This document shows positions 24,705 to 33,721 of a DNA stretch of 64,000 bases, piece after piece. A program made the translations under genes and the position numbers. Below the pieces are notes generated by a model. The model saw only the letters and a program-made list of their open reading frames with translations. It did not search any database and was not told the DNA's origin. Position 1 is the stretch's first letter, and every line of letters begins with the position of its first letter. The stretch lies in contig JAJDUU010000021.1 of assembly GCA_022826485.1 (NCBI GenBank), positions 1 to 64,000 of the forward strand, read 5' to 3'. The stretch is from Chloroflexota bacterium. Its GTDB lineage: Bacteria; Chloroflexota; UBA11872.

Positions 24705-25529
24705 TCAGGAGCCTCGGCCGAGTGTCTGGAAGCCGTGCGCGGCCAGAATGCGTTGGCCGTCCGGCGAGTGCACGAAGTCGGTGAAGGCCGTCGCATCCGC
24801 GTCCCCGGAGGCGCGCCGCGTCACCGCCATGGCATAGGGCGCCGTGATTGCTGCCGCGGGCGGCAGCGGAATCTCGACCAGCGCGCCGTCGGACGCGAGG
24901 ACATCGGTGCGATAGACGAATCCGGCATCCACCACGCCCAGCTCCAGTTTCGCCGCCACCAGGCGGGCATTCGTCTCGAATGAGACCACATTGTCGAGCA
25001 CGGCTCCCACGAACTCGTCGCGCCCTCGGGCCGCGGCATAGCGCTCCAACGCCGCGCGGGCATAGCGACCGACGGGTACGTCGGCAACGCCCATGACGAG
25101 CCGGACCTCCGGCGCGGTCAGGTCCTCGAGGTGCGCGAGCCCTGGTTGATTGTCTGCCGGTGCGGCAAGCGCCAGCGCGTTTTCGGCAAAGGCGCGTGGC
25201 GAGGCCGCCAACAGACCGTCCGCCTCCAACTGCTGCGCATGGATCTCGTCCGCCGAGGCGAAGACATCGGCCGGCGCACCGCGCTCGATCTGCGCGCGCA
25301 GCACCTGTGAACCGGCGAAGTTGAGCACCACGCGCGCGTGCGATCGAGTTTCCTCGAACGCCCGGGCGATTTCGGTGAATGCACCGCGGAGGGAGGCCGC
25401 GGCATAGACGGTGATCTCGTCGTCGTGAACCGTGCCGCAGGCGCCGCTCACCAGCATTGCCGCCAATGCCGCCCCAGCCAAAGCGCGCCACGCCGTCAGC
25501 GAAACCGGCGCCCCACACCGACAGCTCAT
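24705..25529 (-). CDS. modA: molybdate ABC transporter substrate-binding lipoprotein
   Basis: A 274-residue periplasmic/extracellular binding protein. A signal sequence (LAGAALAAMLVSGAC) ends at a probable lipidated Cys. The mature protein starts ITVYAAASLRGAFTEIARAFEE, the ModA signature, with the oxyanion-binding Ser of AAASL and FAGSQVLRAQIERGAPADVFASAD. ATG 25529 places a normal-length signal before the lipobox; the frame stays open to 25679 but that part runs into the region upstream of the divergent transhydrogenase. First gene of modABC. Confidence 0.9.
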   Translation of the reverse strand: MSCRCGAPVSLTAWRALAGAALAAMLVSGACGTVHDDEITVYAAASLRGAFTEIARAFEETRSHARVVLNFAGSQVLRAQIERGAPADVFASADEIHAQQLEADGLLAASPRAFAENALALAAPADNQPGLAHLEDLTAPEVRLVMGVADVPVGRYARAALERYAAARGRDEFVGAVLDNVVSFETNARLVAAKLELGVVDAGFVYRTDVLASDGALVEIPLPPAAAITAPYAMAVTRRASGDADATAFTDFVHSPDGQRILAAHGFQTLGRGS

Positions 25530-25632
25530 CACAAGCGCGCTCACCCATCCTGTCACGGTCGCCGCCCGACATACGGCGCTGATTGTCACGCTACGATGCC
25601 TGCGGAACAGTTGTGGCAAACGGTTTGTGCGC

Positions 25633-27063
25633 ATGCAGGCAACCCAACGCCCTGGCCCTGGCGGCGCGCTGAATGACACGCCGCATTACGACATTGTCGT
25701 CATTGGCACCGGGCCGGCGGGACGTCGAGCAGCGATTCAGGCGGCCAAGGGCGGCAAGCGGGTGGCAGCCGTCGACCGCCAACGCTATGTCGGCGGCCAG
25801 GCCGTTCATCGGGGCACGATTCCTTCCAAGACCCTGCGCGAAGCCGTGATCCATGTCACCGGCATCGGCCAGCGTTCGTTCTACGGCGAGTCCTACCGTG
25901 TGATGGCCGACGTCACCATGCACGACCTGCTGGTGCGCACGGCACAGGTGGTGCAGGCCGAGGTGGACGTGGTGCGCGATGGGTTTTTGCGCAACGACGT
26001 GGATCTGCTCAGCGGCGTCGCACATTTCGTCGACCCTCACACGCTCGCGATCCACACCGAGAACTCCATCATCGAGGTTGGCGCCGACAAGGTCATTTTG
26101 GCCACCGGGTCGAGCCCGGCGCGGCCGCCGCACATCCCCTTCGACAACGAGCGCGTCGTCGATAGTGACGGGATCCTGGACCTGACGCGGATTCCGAAAT
26201 CACTCACCGTCGTGGGCGGCGGCATCATCGGCACGGAGTACGCCAGCATCTTCGCCACGCTGGGCGTCGCGGTGACGCTGATCGACGGGCGCAAGGAACT
26301 TCTCGACATCGTCGACGAGGAGATTGGCGAAGCGCTCAAGTTCCGCATGCGCGAGGACGGCATCACGATGCGCCTCGGGCATCGGGTGGAGACGGTGGAG
26401 TTCGACGCCAGGGGCCGTCCGGTCACGGTGCTCGAAACCGGCGCCCGCACCGTCAGCGACGTGGTGATGTACTCCATTGGCCGTCGCGGCGCCACGGGAC
26501 TGCTGAATCTCGACGCGGCCGGACTGACCGCCGACGACCGCGGGCGGGTGAAGGTCAACAAGTTCTTTCAGACGGAGCAGGAGCACGTCTACGCCGTGGG
26601 CGACGTGATCGGGCAGCCTGCGCTGGCGTCCACGTCGGCCGAGCAGGGCCGCCTGGCCGCCCGGCACGCCCTGGGCTTGGACTGCCCCAGCATCGACGAC
26701 GAGTTGCCCATCGGCATCTACACCATTCCGGAGATCGCCCTGGTCGGAAAGACCGAAGAGCAGCTCACGCTGGAAGGAGCCGCGTACGAGAGCGGCGTGG
26801 CGCGGTATAAGGAAATTGCGCGGGGCGCGATCATCGGCGACGACTTCGGCATTCTGAAGCTGCTGTTCGATCCAGATACTCGCAAGGTGCTGGGCGTCCA
26901 TATCTTCGGGAATCAGGCCAGCGAGTTGCTGCACATCGGCCAGGCCGTCATGCAGCTCGACGGCACCATCGACTACTTCGTGGAGACGATCTTCAACTAC
27001 CCGACGTTCGCCGAGGCCTACAAGGTTGCGGGGCTTAACGGAGTGAACAAGCTGGTCCGGTAG
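25633..27063 (+). CDS. sthA: soluble NAD(P)+ transhydrogenase-like flavoprotein (SthA type)
   Basis: A 476-residue member of the pyridine nucleotide-disulfide oxidoreductase class I fold. FAD motif IVVIGTGPAGRRAA (about 22-35), NAD motif VVGGGIIGTEYASIFATLG, FAD C-terminal motif VYAVGDVIG, and dimerisation domain ending NGVNKL. The redox-disulfide position reads GGQAVHRGTIPSKTL, without the CxxxxC pair of lipoamide dehydrogenase; this fits SthA, but even the single Cys often seen in E. coli-type SthA is absent. Expected to balance NADH and NADPH pools in the cytosol. ATG 25633 is chosen from homology; the frame is open back to 25432. Divergent from modA. Confidence 0.85.
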   Translation: MQATQRPGPGGALNDTPHYDIVVIGTGPAGRRAAIQAAKGGKRVAAVDRQRYVGGQAVHRGTIPSKTLREAVIHVTGIGQRSFYGESYRVMADVTMHDLLVRTAQVVQAEVDVVRDGFLRNDVDLLSGVAHFVDPHTLAIHTENSIIEVGADKVILATGSSPARPPHIPFDNERVVDSDGILDLTRIPKSLTVVGGGIIGTEYASIFATLGVAVTLIDGRKELLDIVDEEIGEALKFRMREDGITMRLGHRVETVEFDARGRPVTVLETGARTVSDVVMYSIGRRGATGLLNLDAAGLTADDRGRVKVNKFFQTEQEHVYAVGDVIGQPALASTSAEQGRLAARHALGLDCPSIDDELPIGIYTIPEIALVGKTEEQLTLEGAAYESGVARYKEIARGAIIGDDFGILKLLFDPDTRKVLGVHIFGNQASELLHIGQAVMQLDGTIDYFVETIFNYPTFAEAYKVAGLNGVNKLVR

Positions 27064-27162
27064 GCCGAATGCGGCGATCCGGAAGTAGGCTACTTTCTCA
27101 AATGTGCGCCGCACGGTGACCCGGCGCCGACGGGCACTCTCGGACAATTGGTTGACTTGCGG

Positions 27163-27193
27163 GGATGGATTCCCGCCTTCGCGGGAATGACGG
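27163..27193. repeat. GGATTCCCGC/GCGGGAATGACGG dispersed hairpin
   Basis: ATTCCCGC-CTTC-GCGGGAAT is a perfect 8-bp stem (27169-27188) in the 213-base gap before trpS. Related to the inner module of MITE-like element B. Also nearby, AAGTAGGCTACTT (27084-27096) is a near-perfect palindrome. Confidence 0.6.
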
Positions 27194-27276
27194 ACTTAAA
27201 GTAGGCCACGCGGCGCGTTCGGGCGGTTTCCAGTGGCACTATGGGCTGTCCCTGATCGTCGCCGAGGTCACCCCGC

Positions 27277-28338
27277 ATGTCGGAGCCTGCCAACGCCCCC
27301 GCCGCTGAACGCCGCCGCATCCTGACCGGCCTGCGCCCCTCGGGACCCTCCCACGTGGGCCACTACGCCGGGGCGTTTTCGCAGTGGCTGGAGCTGCAGG
27401 ACGAGTACGAATCGTTCTTCCTGCTGGCCGACTACCAGGTTTCCGACTACGCCGACAACCTCCCCTGGATTCGCTGGGGGCTTTGGGAAGTGGCGCTGGA
27501 CTGGCTGGGCGTGGGGCTGGATCCGGACGTCTCGCACTTCGTCATCGAGAGCGGAGTGCCGGAGTTTGCCGAGCTGACGCTGCACCTGAGCTGGTTTCTG
27601 GGGCTGGGGCATTTGCAGCGCAATCCGACGCTGAAGGCCGAGCTGGCGGACCTGGAAGCGACCACCAAGTCGGTCCCGGTGGCGTTTTTCAACTATCCCG
27701 TCATGCAGATCGCCAACATCCTGCTGCCGCTGGCCCACCTGGTGCCGGTTGGCGATGACCAGCTGCCACACATCGAGATGACGCGCGACCTTGCCATCCG
27801 CTTCAACCGGCGATTCGGCGACGTGTTCGTCGTCCCCGAGGGGCGGGTCGGCTCGGTGCCGCGACTGGTCGGCATCGACGGCAAGGGCAAGATGGGCACG
27901 TCGGCCGGCAACGCCATCTTCCTGAAGGACTCCGAGGAAACGCTGCGGGCCAAAGTTCGCAGCATGTTCACCGACCCCAAGCGGCTGCGAGCCACCGATC
28001 CCGGCACCGTGGTGGGCAATCCCGTGTTCATGTATCACGACGCCTTCAACCCGAACACGGACGAGGTGGACGATCTCAAGGCCCGCTATCGCACCGGCCG
28101 GGTAGGGGACGTCGAGGTCAAGGACCGGCTGTTCAAGGCCATGAACGATTTCCTGGCGCCGATCCGCGATCGCCGGGCGGCCTGGGCGGCGCGGCCTGAC
28201 GACGTGCGCGATGTGCTGGCGGCCGGCACGGCGGTGACCAAACGACGCGGCGAGGCGCTGCTGGAGCAGGTGCGTACGGCGCTCAGCCTGGACTACCTCG
28301 GCGACGGCCCTCCGCCGCCGCCGGAGGGCGCGCCATAG
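27277..28338 (+). CDS. trpS: tryptophan-tRNA ligase
   Basis: A 353-residue class Ic aminoacyl-tRNA synthetase that charges tRNA-Trp. The HIGH-type motif is PSGPSHVGHY (residues 21-30) and the KMSKS-type loop is GKGKMGTSAGN (about 206-216). Other TrpS blocks are present: FLLADYQVSDY, FNYPVMQIANILL, PVGDDQLPHIEMTRDLA. GAGG nine bases before the ATG. The C-terminus ends in a Pro-rich tail (GPPPPPEGAP). A Nudix gene follows after a 67-base gap. Confidence 0.93.
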   Translation: MSEPANAPAAERRRILTGLRPSGPSHVGHYAGAFSQWLELQDEYESFFLLADYQVSDYADNLPWIRWGLWEVALDWLGVGLDPDVSHFVIESGVPEFAELTLHLSWFLGLGHLQRNPTLKAELADLEATTKSVPVAFFNYPVMQIANILLPLAHLVPVGDDQLPHIEMTRDLAIRFNRRFGDVFVVPEGRVGSVPRLVGIDGKGKMGTSAGNAIFLKDSEETLRAKVRSMFTDPKRLRATDPGTVVGNPVFMYHDAFNPNTDEVDDLKARYRTGRVGDVEVKDRLFKAMNDFLAPIRDRRAAWAARPDDVRDVLAAGTAVTKRRGEALLEQVRTALSLDYLGDGPPPPPEGAP

Positions 28339-28405
28339 CGCCACGCAAGGCCGGGTTGGTGCGAGTCGGGTGCGCCAACGGTGGGCTCAGCCGGAAGACG
28401 CGCTG

Positions 28406-28849
28406 ATGCCCGACCGGCAGAAGTCTCGATCCCAAATCCGCCCGGTGGCGCTGGCGGTGATTCGCGACGGTTCGCGCCTGCTCGTGCGCCGGTACACCGC
28501 GCCCAATGGCGATCACTACTACCGTCCGCTGGGCGGCAGGGTGGAGTTTGGGGAACGGGCGGCGGAAGCCGTGAGGCGGGAGCTTTTGGAGGAAATCGAG
28601 GCTGAGCTCGATCAGGTGCGGCATCTGACCACCGTCGAGAACATCTTCGAGCGTGACGGCGAGCGCGCGCACCAGATCGAGTTTCTCTTCGAGGCGCAGC
28701 TTGTGGACCGGTCGCTCTATGCCGCCGACCTGATCAGTGGGGTGGAGTCGAGCGGAAATCCCATCGAAGCCGTTTGGATCGACATCTCCCGGCCGCTCGA
28801 CGGACCGCTGTATCCCGCGTGTCTGCGGGATTTGCTGTCGACTGGATAG
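28406..28849 (+). CDS. Nudix hydrolase
   Basis: A 147-residue Nudix-fold protein. The box reads GGRVEFGERAAEAVRRELLEEIEA (about residues 42-65). The catalytic REUxEE is intact (RELLEE), while the Gly that normally follows (EExGU) is Glu. ATG 28406 matches the family start (IRPVALAVIRDGSRLLVRRY); the frame is open upstream to 28370. Substrate unknown. It could act as a housekeeping phosphatase on damaged nucleotides. Confidence 0.82.
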   Translation: MPDRQKSRSQIRPVALAVIRDGSRLLVRRYTAPNGDHYYRPLGGRVEFGERAAEAVRRELLEEIEAELDQVRHLTTVENIFERDGERAHQIEFLFEAQLVDRSLYAADLISGVESSGNPIEAVWIDISRPLDGPLYPACLRDLLSTG

Positions 28850-29093
28850 CGCCGCCGCACAAGCTGGCCGAGGTCCACGAAGTCCCGAGATCGATGTGCC
28901 TTTCAAATAGCCACCTGCGGCTTTCCGTTTCCCGATTGCGCGCCATTGGGCGTCGGACCATCGGGTACTCTTTGTGGCGCCTTTCGCGTGGCGCGGGCGA
29001 GGCGATTTGCCTTGTTCGCGGCGTGACGGGCGCACCCCGGGGAAGACTGACGATGCCCCGCCCCCGGCCTCGACTCCCAAGGAGCAATGATTG
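28850..29093. other. 244-base leader before the transketolase-like gene
   Basis: Contains no recognisable gene. It ends with AAGGAG nine bases before ATG 29094. I looked for a TPP riboswitch (CTGAGA element) because the downstream enzyme uses TPP and did not see one. Confidence 0.4.
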
Positions 29094-31655
29094 ATGGCCC
29101 ATAGCAACGGCAGCCAGAGCGTCACCGCCCGCGGCAGCGCGGTGCAGTCGGTGGCGATCGACGACACGGTCGAGGTCCCCGCCTACGACCGCGAGCGGAT
29201 CGAAGACGTCGGTTTCATGACCGCGATGACCCTGGTGCTGCTGGGCAACTACGCCCAGACCGGACACTTTGGCGGCCCGCTCGCCTATACGCCGTACAAC
29301 GTGGCGCTGCATCTGGGCGGGCCCGAGAACGGCGCGCTGCGCTATGACTACCGCCGGCCCAAGCACCCGTTTTGCGACCGCTTCATGCTGGCGGGGGGGC
29401 ACAACATCCCGACCGCCTACGCCCTCTGGATGATCATGGGCGAGGCCATGGCCCAGAAGCACGCCGCGACGGGGGACGACCGCTATGCCGTCGATCCCAA
29501 TGTGGGCATGTTGGCCATCGACGCGCTGGGATTCCGTCGGGGCCGCGGCGCCCTGGACACGCTGCTGCAGGACCACGGGCTGGAGGACCATCCGCTCTTC
29601 GCGCAGGCCAAGATCCGGGGCATCCGCTCGCTGGCGGGTCACTCGGAGACCACGGACCTGACCAACGACGTGAACGGCGGGCCGTCGGGCATCGGCGTCG
29701 CCACGGCGGCGGGCAAGGCGGCCTTCTGGGACTTCGTTGGCGCCGACGACTCGCTCAAGGTGATTGCGCTCGAAGGCGAATTCGCCATGACCGAGGGTCA
29801 CGCGCAGGAGCTGAAGACCCAGGCGCTGGCGCAGCAGGTCGGCAAACGGCTGCGCGTGCTGCTCTCCTACAACAACGCGGGCATTGACGACTCGCTTGTC
29901 GGGGGCGTCATCGACCCGTCCCTCACCCAGGGCTACGTGATCGAGGACCAGTGGACGTCCTACGGCTGGAACGTGATCTCGCTGGAGGACGGCAACGACT
30001 ACGACCAGATCATGGCCGCCCTCCGGGCAATGGAAGAGTGGGACCCGAACGACCGCCGCCCGATCATTGTCGTCGGGACGACGACCAAGGGCTGGTGGCC
30101 GGCGGCCGATAACGGCCACCTGCCCGGTTTCGGCGACCAGCTCGTCGGGTATCACAGCCACCCGTACGAGCTGAAGATGAATGAGCCGTACTTCGTGGCG
30201 CTGGCCGAGACGTTTGAGCGGCGCTACGGCGTGGAGTTCGACGGCATCCGAGACGGTCCGGTGGCTGACGATCGCGAGCGGCTGATCCAATTCAAGACCA
30301 ACATCGACGTGGCGATGTCGGTGCTCAATCAGAACGGTTTGGGCGACTGGCTGGCGGATCGGCTGGTCGAGATCGGCGACTCGCTGAACGACAACCTGCC
30401 ACTGCGCATCGACCCGACAGTCAATCCGTTTATGGACGAGCGGCTGTGCCCCGAGAACATTCCTCTTGAGCCGCAGTCGGTCGAGGTGACCAACGAGGTC
30501 ACCGGCGAGACGGCGACGGTGGACATCGCGCTGGCCCAAAAGCCGGGCGAGGTTGCCGGTACCCGGCGCGCCATCTCCGAGCTGATCAAGTGGGTCAACT
30601 ACGTCACCGACAACCGCTTCATCACGCTGGCGGCGGACCTGTCCAGCTCGATCAACGTCGAGAAGGGCGCGCTGTGGGGGCACTACGACCCGGTGGACAA
30701 TCCGCTGGGCACGCGCATGAAGGCGCCGATCGAAGAAGCCGGGAACGCCTCGTCGGCGATCGGGCTGGTGAGCCAGTCGGCGTCGCTCGATCCCGACCGG
30801 CACGCCGGCGTCTGGGCGCTGAGCGGCACCTACGGCGCGTTCACGCCGCTGATGTACCTGCCGGCCCGCGTTTGGAGTCAGCAGAACCAGGACAGCCCGT
30901 TCCGCATGGGCGTGCTGCACATCCTGGCGGGGCATTCCGGTCCGGAGACCGCCGCGGACGCGCGCACGCACTTCGGCATCTTCGCGCCGCAGGTGTGGAA
31001 GCTATTCCCACGCGACCAGGCCATCAACCTGAGCTTCTGGGACTACAACGACGTGGCGCCGGGCTATTTCGCGGCGGCCTCGCTGGCAGCGCGCGACCCG
31101 AAGGTCGGGCTGATCACCATCGAGGTGGCGCGGCCCGACTTCCCGGTGGCGGACCGCAGCACGTTCGCCGACTCCGATCCGCTGGCGGCGGCCAAGGGCA
31201 TGTACCTGATCCGCGATTGGGACGCGGACAGCGCGCCGCAGGGCACGGTGTTCGTGCAGGGCTCGAACTCAACGGTGAACCTGATGCGGGTGCTGCCGCA
31301 GCTGGTAGCCGAGGGCGTGAACGTGCGGGTGATCGCCGTGGTGAGCGAGGAGCTGTTCGAGCGGCAGCCGCAGGCATACCGCGAGGGGCTGATCCCGCCC
31401 GGATCCCGCTATGACGCGATGGTGGTATCCACGGGCACGCGGCGGATGCCGCCGGTACGCGATCTGGGACCGCTGACCGACGAATACTCGCTGTGGTCCG
31501 ACTGGGACAACCAGTGGCTGACCGGCGGCACCGAGCCCGACGTGATCGCGGAGGCGAATCTCGACGCCGCGTCGATCCACGCCGGCATCAAGCGGTTCGC
31601 CGAGGCGCGGGCGGAGCGGCTGGCGCGCCAGCGCGAGGTGTTGGCGGCGCTGTAG
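29094..31655 (+). CDS. divergent transketolase-family TPP enzyme (853 aa)
   Basis: A large thiamine-diphosphate enzyme of the transketolase fold. N-terminal PP domain landmarks: TGHFGGPLAYTPYNVALH (the SGHPG region), FMLAGGHNIPTAYALWMIMGE (GHGSM region), and the TPP/Mg2+ motif written LEGEFAMTEGHAQE...LLSYNNAGID, where the usual GDGE is EGE (Asp to Glu). The Pyr domain has LAADLSSSIN, WALSGTYGAFTPLMYL and HSGPETAADARTHFG (the DGPTHQ region). The C-terminal domain contains VFVQGSNSTVNLM. About 190 residues longer than standard TktA, so it may be a separate subfamily with unknown acceptor range. AAGGAG precedes ATG 29094. Phosphoketolase motifs are absent. Confidence 0.75.
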   Translation: MAHSNGSQSVTARGSAVQSVAIDDTVEVPAYDRERIEDVGFMTAMTLVLLGNYAQTGHFGGPLAYTPYNVALHLGGPENGALRYDYRRPKHPFCDRFMLAGGHNIPTAYALWMIMGEAMAQKHAATGDDRYAVDPNVGMLAIDALGFRRGRGALDTLLQDHGLEDHPLFAQAKIRGIRSLAGHSETTDLTNDVNGGPSGIGVATAAGKAAFWDFVGADDSLKVIALEGEFAMTEGHAQELKTQALAQQVGKRLRVLLSYNNAGIDDSLVGGVIDPSLTQGYVIEDQWTSYGWNVISLEDGNDYDQIMAALRAMEEWDPNDRRPIIVVGTTTKGWWPAADNGHLPGFGDQLVGYHSHPYELKMNEPYFVALAETFERRYGVEFDGIRDGPVADDRERLIQFKTNIDVAMSVLNQNGLGDWLADRLVEIGDSLNDNLPLRIDPTVNPFMDERLCPENIPLEPQSVEVTNEVTGETATVDIALAQKPGEVAGTRRAISELIKWVNYVTDNRFITLAADLSSSINVEKGALWGHYDPVDNPLGTRMKAPIEEAGNASSAIGLVSQSASLDPDRHAGVWALSGTYGAFTPLMYLPARVWSQQNQDSPFRMGVLHILAGHSGPETAADARTHFGIFAPQVWKLFPRDQAINLSFWDYNDVAPGYFAAASLAARDPKVGLITIEVARPDFPVADRSTFADSDPLAAAKGMYLIRDWDADSAPQGTVFVQGSNSTVNLMRVLPQLVAEGVNVRVIAVVSEELFERQPQAYREGLIPPGSRYDAMVVSTGTRRMPPVRDLGPLTDEYSLWSDWDNQWLTGGTEPDVIAEANLDAASIHAGIKRFAEARAERLARQREVLAAL

Positions 31656-31786
31656 GCGCGGGGCGGGTGAGGCGGCTTGCCGAATCCTCACTTGGTCGCC
31701 ATGACGAGCGTCGGCCTGGTTGGGCGCCGCGGGATGCACGCCCGAGGTTCGCACCGAAGCCGGACAATCACACCTGGAAGTGGCGA

Positions 31787-31815
31787 TTGACGCGGGCGGA
31801 AGGCGGAAATAGGGT
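31787..31815 (+). promoter_or_regulatory. candidate promoter of ppk2
   Basis: TTGACG (31787-31792), 17-base spacer, TAGGGT (31810-31815). The start of transcription would fall at or near the ATG at 31822, implying a leaderless message. Weak -10, so tentative. Confidence 0.3.
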
Positions 31816-31821
31816 ATTCGC

Positions 31822-32715
31822 ATGGCAACCGCGACCGCCGTACCCGAGGCTCCGGAGCTTCTGCTGCCCACGGATGGGATTCCGAAGAAGATCCTGCGGA
31901 AGGTCGAACGCGCCAGCCGCAGGGAGATCATCAGCGACTCCTACCCCTATGACACCAAGATGGGTCGGCGCGCGTACGAACGGCGGAAGGCCGAGCTGCA
32001 GGTCGAGCTGCTGAAAATGCAGAAGTGGGTCAAGGAGACCGGCGAGCGCGTCGTGCTGCTGTTCGAGGGGCGTGACGCCGCTGGCAAGGGCGGCACCATC
32101 AAGCGTTTCATGGAGCATCTCAATCCCCGTGGCGCGACGGTGGTGGCGCTGCCGGCACCATCCGAGCGGGAGCGCGGGCAGTGGTACTTCCAGCGCTACG
32201 TGCAGCATCTGCCGGCGGAGGGCGAGATCGTGTTCTTCGACCGCTCCTGGTACAACCGCGCGGTCGTTGAGCCGGTGATGGGTTTCTGCACGCCGGCCGA
32301 GACGGTGCGCTTTCTGCGCGACACCGTCCTGTTCGAGCAAATGCTGATCAACGAGGGTCTGCGGCTGTTCAAGTTCTGGTTCTCGGTGAGCCAGGAGGAG
32401 CAACTCAGGCGCGTGCTGTCCCGCGCCGAAGACAGCCTCAAGCAATGGAAGCTGAGCCCCGTGGACATGCGATCACTGCCACTGTGGGACCAGTTCACCG
32501 AGGCCAAGAAGGTGATGTTCGCGGGCACCGACACGAAGGCGTCGCCCTGGGTCGTCGTGAAGTCCGACGACAAGAGGCGCGCCCGTCTCAACTGCATGCG
32601 CTTCGTGCTGCGGAGCTTGGAATACGATCCCAATCTGGACCGGCGCGTCCCCAAGCCCGATCCAAGGGTGATCGGGCCGGCAAAGTCCCTCTACTCCAAG
32701 GACGAGGTCTGGTAG
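31822..32715 (+). CDS. ppk2: polyphosphate kinase 2
   Basis: Transfers phosphate between polyphosphate and nucleotides (ADP/GDP), cytosolic. A P-loop kinase fold with Walker A FEGRDAAGKGGT (about 81-92), the lid/polyphosphate segment NPRGATVVALPAPSERERGQWYFQRYVQHLP, and Walker B FFDRSWYNRA (about 137-146), all PPK2 signatures. The 297-residue single-domain length matches class I. Flanked upstream by the transketolase-like gene. No exopolyphosphatase or PPK1 in the window. Confidence 0.93.
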   Translation: MATATAVPEAPELLLPTDGIPKKILRKVERASRREIISDSYPYDTKMGRRAYERRKAELQVELLKMQKWVKETGERVVLLFEGRDAAGKGGTIKRFMEHLNPRGATVVALPAPSERERGQWYFQRYVQHLPAEGEIVFFDRSWYNRAVVEPVMGFCTPAETVRFLRDTVLFEQMLINEGLRLFKFWFSVSQEEQLRRVLSRAEDSLKQWKLSPVDMRSLPLWDQFTEAKKVMFAGTDTKASPWVVVKSDDKRRARLNCMRFVLRSLEYDPNLDRRVPKPDPRVIGPAKSLYSKDEVW

Positions 32716-32780
32716 CTCAGCCTGGGTCGGCGTAGCTGGATGTCGCTGTCGAGCAGCGCCACAAACGGCGGGTGGGCGCG

Positions 32781-33665
32781 CTAGTCGGGCTCGGGAAAGG
32801 CTAACGCCAGACCGTCGGCGCCGCCGATGACTGAGCCGTCAAATACGTCGCGCGCTTCGGCCACCATCGCCTGCATGTACGCCGGGTCGTCGGCTTCGGT
32901 CATGACGTGCACCAGCACCAGCCGCTGGACACCCGCCGCGGCGGCGATCTCGCCGGCGCCGCGGGCCGTAGTGCAGGCGGAGTAGATGTCGGGCCACTGT
33001 TCGCGCGCGGCGTCGACCTGCATGGCCATGTGGACGAGCGTATGCGCCCCGCGCGCCAGCTCGACGATCTCCGGCAATGGCCGCGTGTCCCCCGAGATCA
33101 CAACCGATCCAGCCTCGGCGTCGAGCCGGTAGGCCAGCGACGTGAGATAGGGCTGGGCGTGCCGCGCATGCCCCACGCGAACCGTCCATTCGTCGGCGGA
33201 GACAGTCCCGCCCACCTCGAGCTCCCGGACCGCAATACGCGGGCGTTGGCGGGGCATCACCCCTCCGCGATTGCGGTAGGCCTGCAAGCTCATGGGGTGG
33301 TTGGTGCGCGCGACGAGGTCGGGTCCAAAGGCGCCGTCGTGGCCGAACAGGCGCTCGGTCATGCGCTCCAGCGGGCGCGGCCCGTAGACGTTGAGGTCGT
33401 CGCCGCGTCCGGCGCCCTGGTCCCAGCGCGACAGCGCGAAGTGCGGGTAGTCGGTGGAGTGATCGAAGTGCAGGTGGGTGAAGAACACATGGTCGATCGT
33501 GGCCAGGTCGATGCCCGCGGCCGCGAGGTTCCGAGTCGCACCGGGTCCGAGGTCAAAGACCACGCCCGCGTCGCCCACGCCGACGTAGGTCGACGACCCG
33601 CCGCGATGCGGTCGCGGGTCAGGCGTGCCGGTGCCCAGCAGCACCACTCGCATCGGCTGGCTCAT
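32781..33665 (-). CDS. MBL-fold metallohydrolase (RNase Z-like)
   Basis: A 294-residue metallo-beta-lactamase-fold hydrolase. Zinc motif FFTHLHFDHSTDYP (HxHxDH), metal Asp in VVISGDTRP, and a late His in VLVHVMTEAD. The N-terminal VVLLGTGTPDPRPHRGGSSTYV strand-loop is that of RNase Z/arylsulfatase-like MBL proteins. ATG 33665 is taken; ATG 33653 and 33683 are in frame. Divergent from the sarcosine-oxidase-like gene with a 56-base shared promoter gap. Could act on small phosphodiesters or esters; not a confident tRNase Z. Confidence 0.82.
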   Translation of the reverse strand: MSQPMRVVLLGTGTPDPRPHRGGSSTYVGVGDAGVVFDLGPGATRNLAAAGIDLATIDHVFFTHLHFDHSTDYPHFALSRWDQGAGRGDDLNVYGPRPLERMTERLFGHDGAFGPDLVARTNHPMSLQAYRNRGGVMPRQRPRIAVRELEVGGTVSADEWTVRVGHARHAQPYLTSLAYRLDAEAGSVVISGDTRPLPEIVELARGAHTLVHMAMQVDAAREQWPDIYSACTTARGAGEIAAAAGVQRLVLVHVMTEADDPAYMQAMVAEARDVFDGSVIGGADGLALAFPEPD

Positions 33666-33721
33666 CCGCGGGGCCTTTCGCACAATGCGGGCGGCTTGTG
33701 AGCGTTGGAGGCACTGCCCGC

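Noticed and set aside
28850-29093. TPP riboswitch in the leader of the transketolase-like gene
   Set aside because: No CTGAGA or ACCTGA core elements.
29094-31655. Phosphoketolase (Xfp) annotation
   Set aside because: Size fits but the phosphoketolase signature blocks are missing; the landmarks follow transketolase order.
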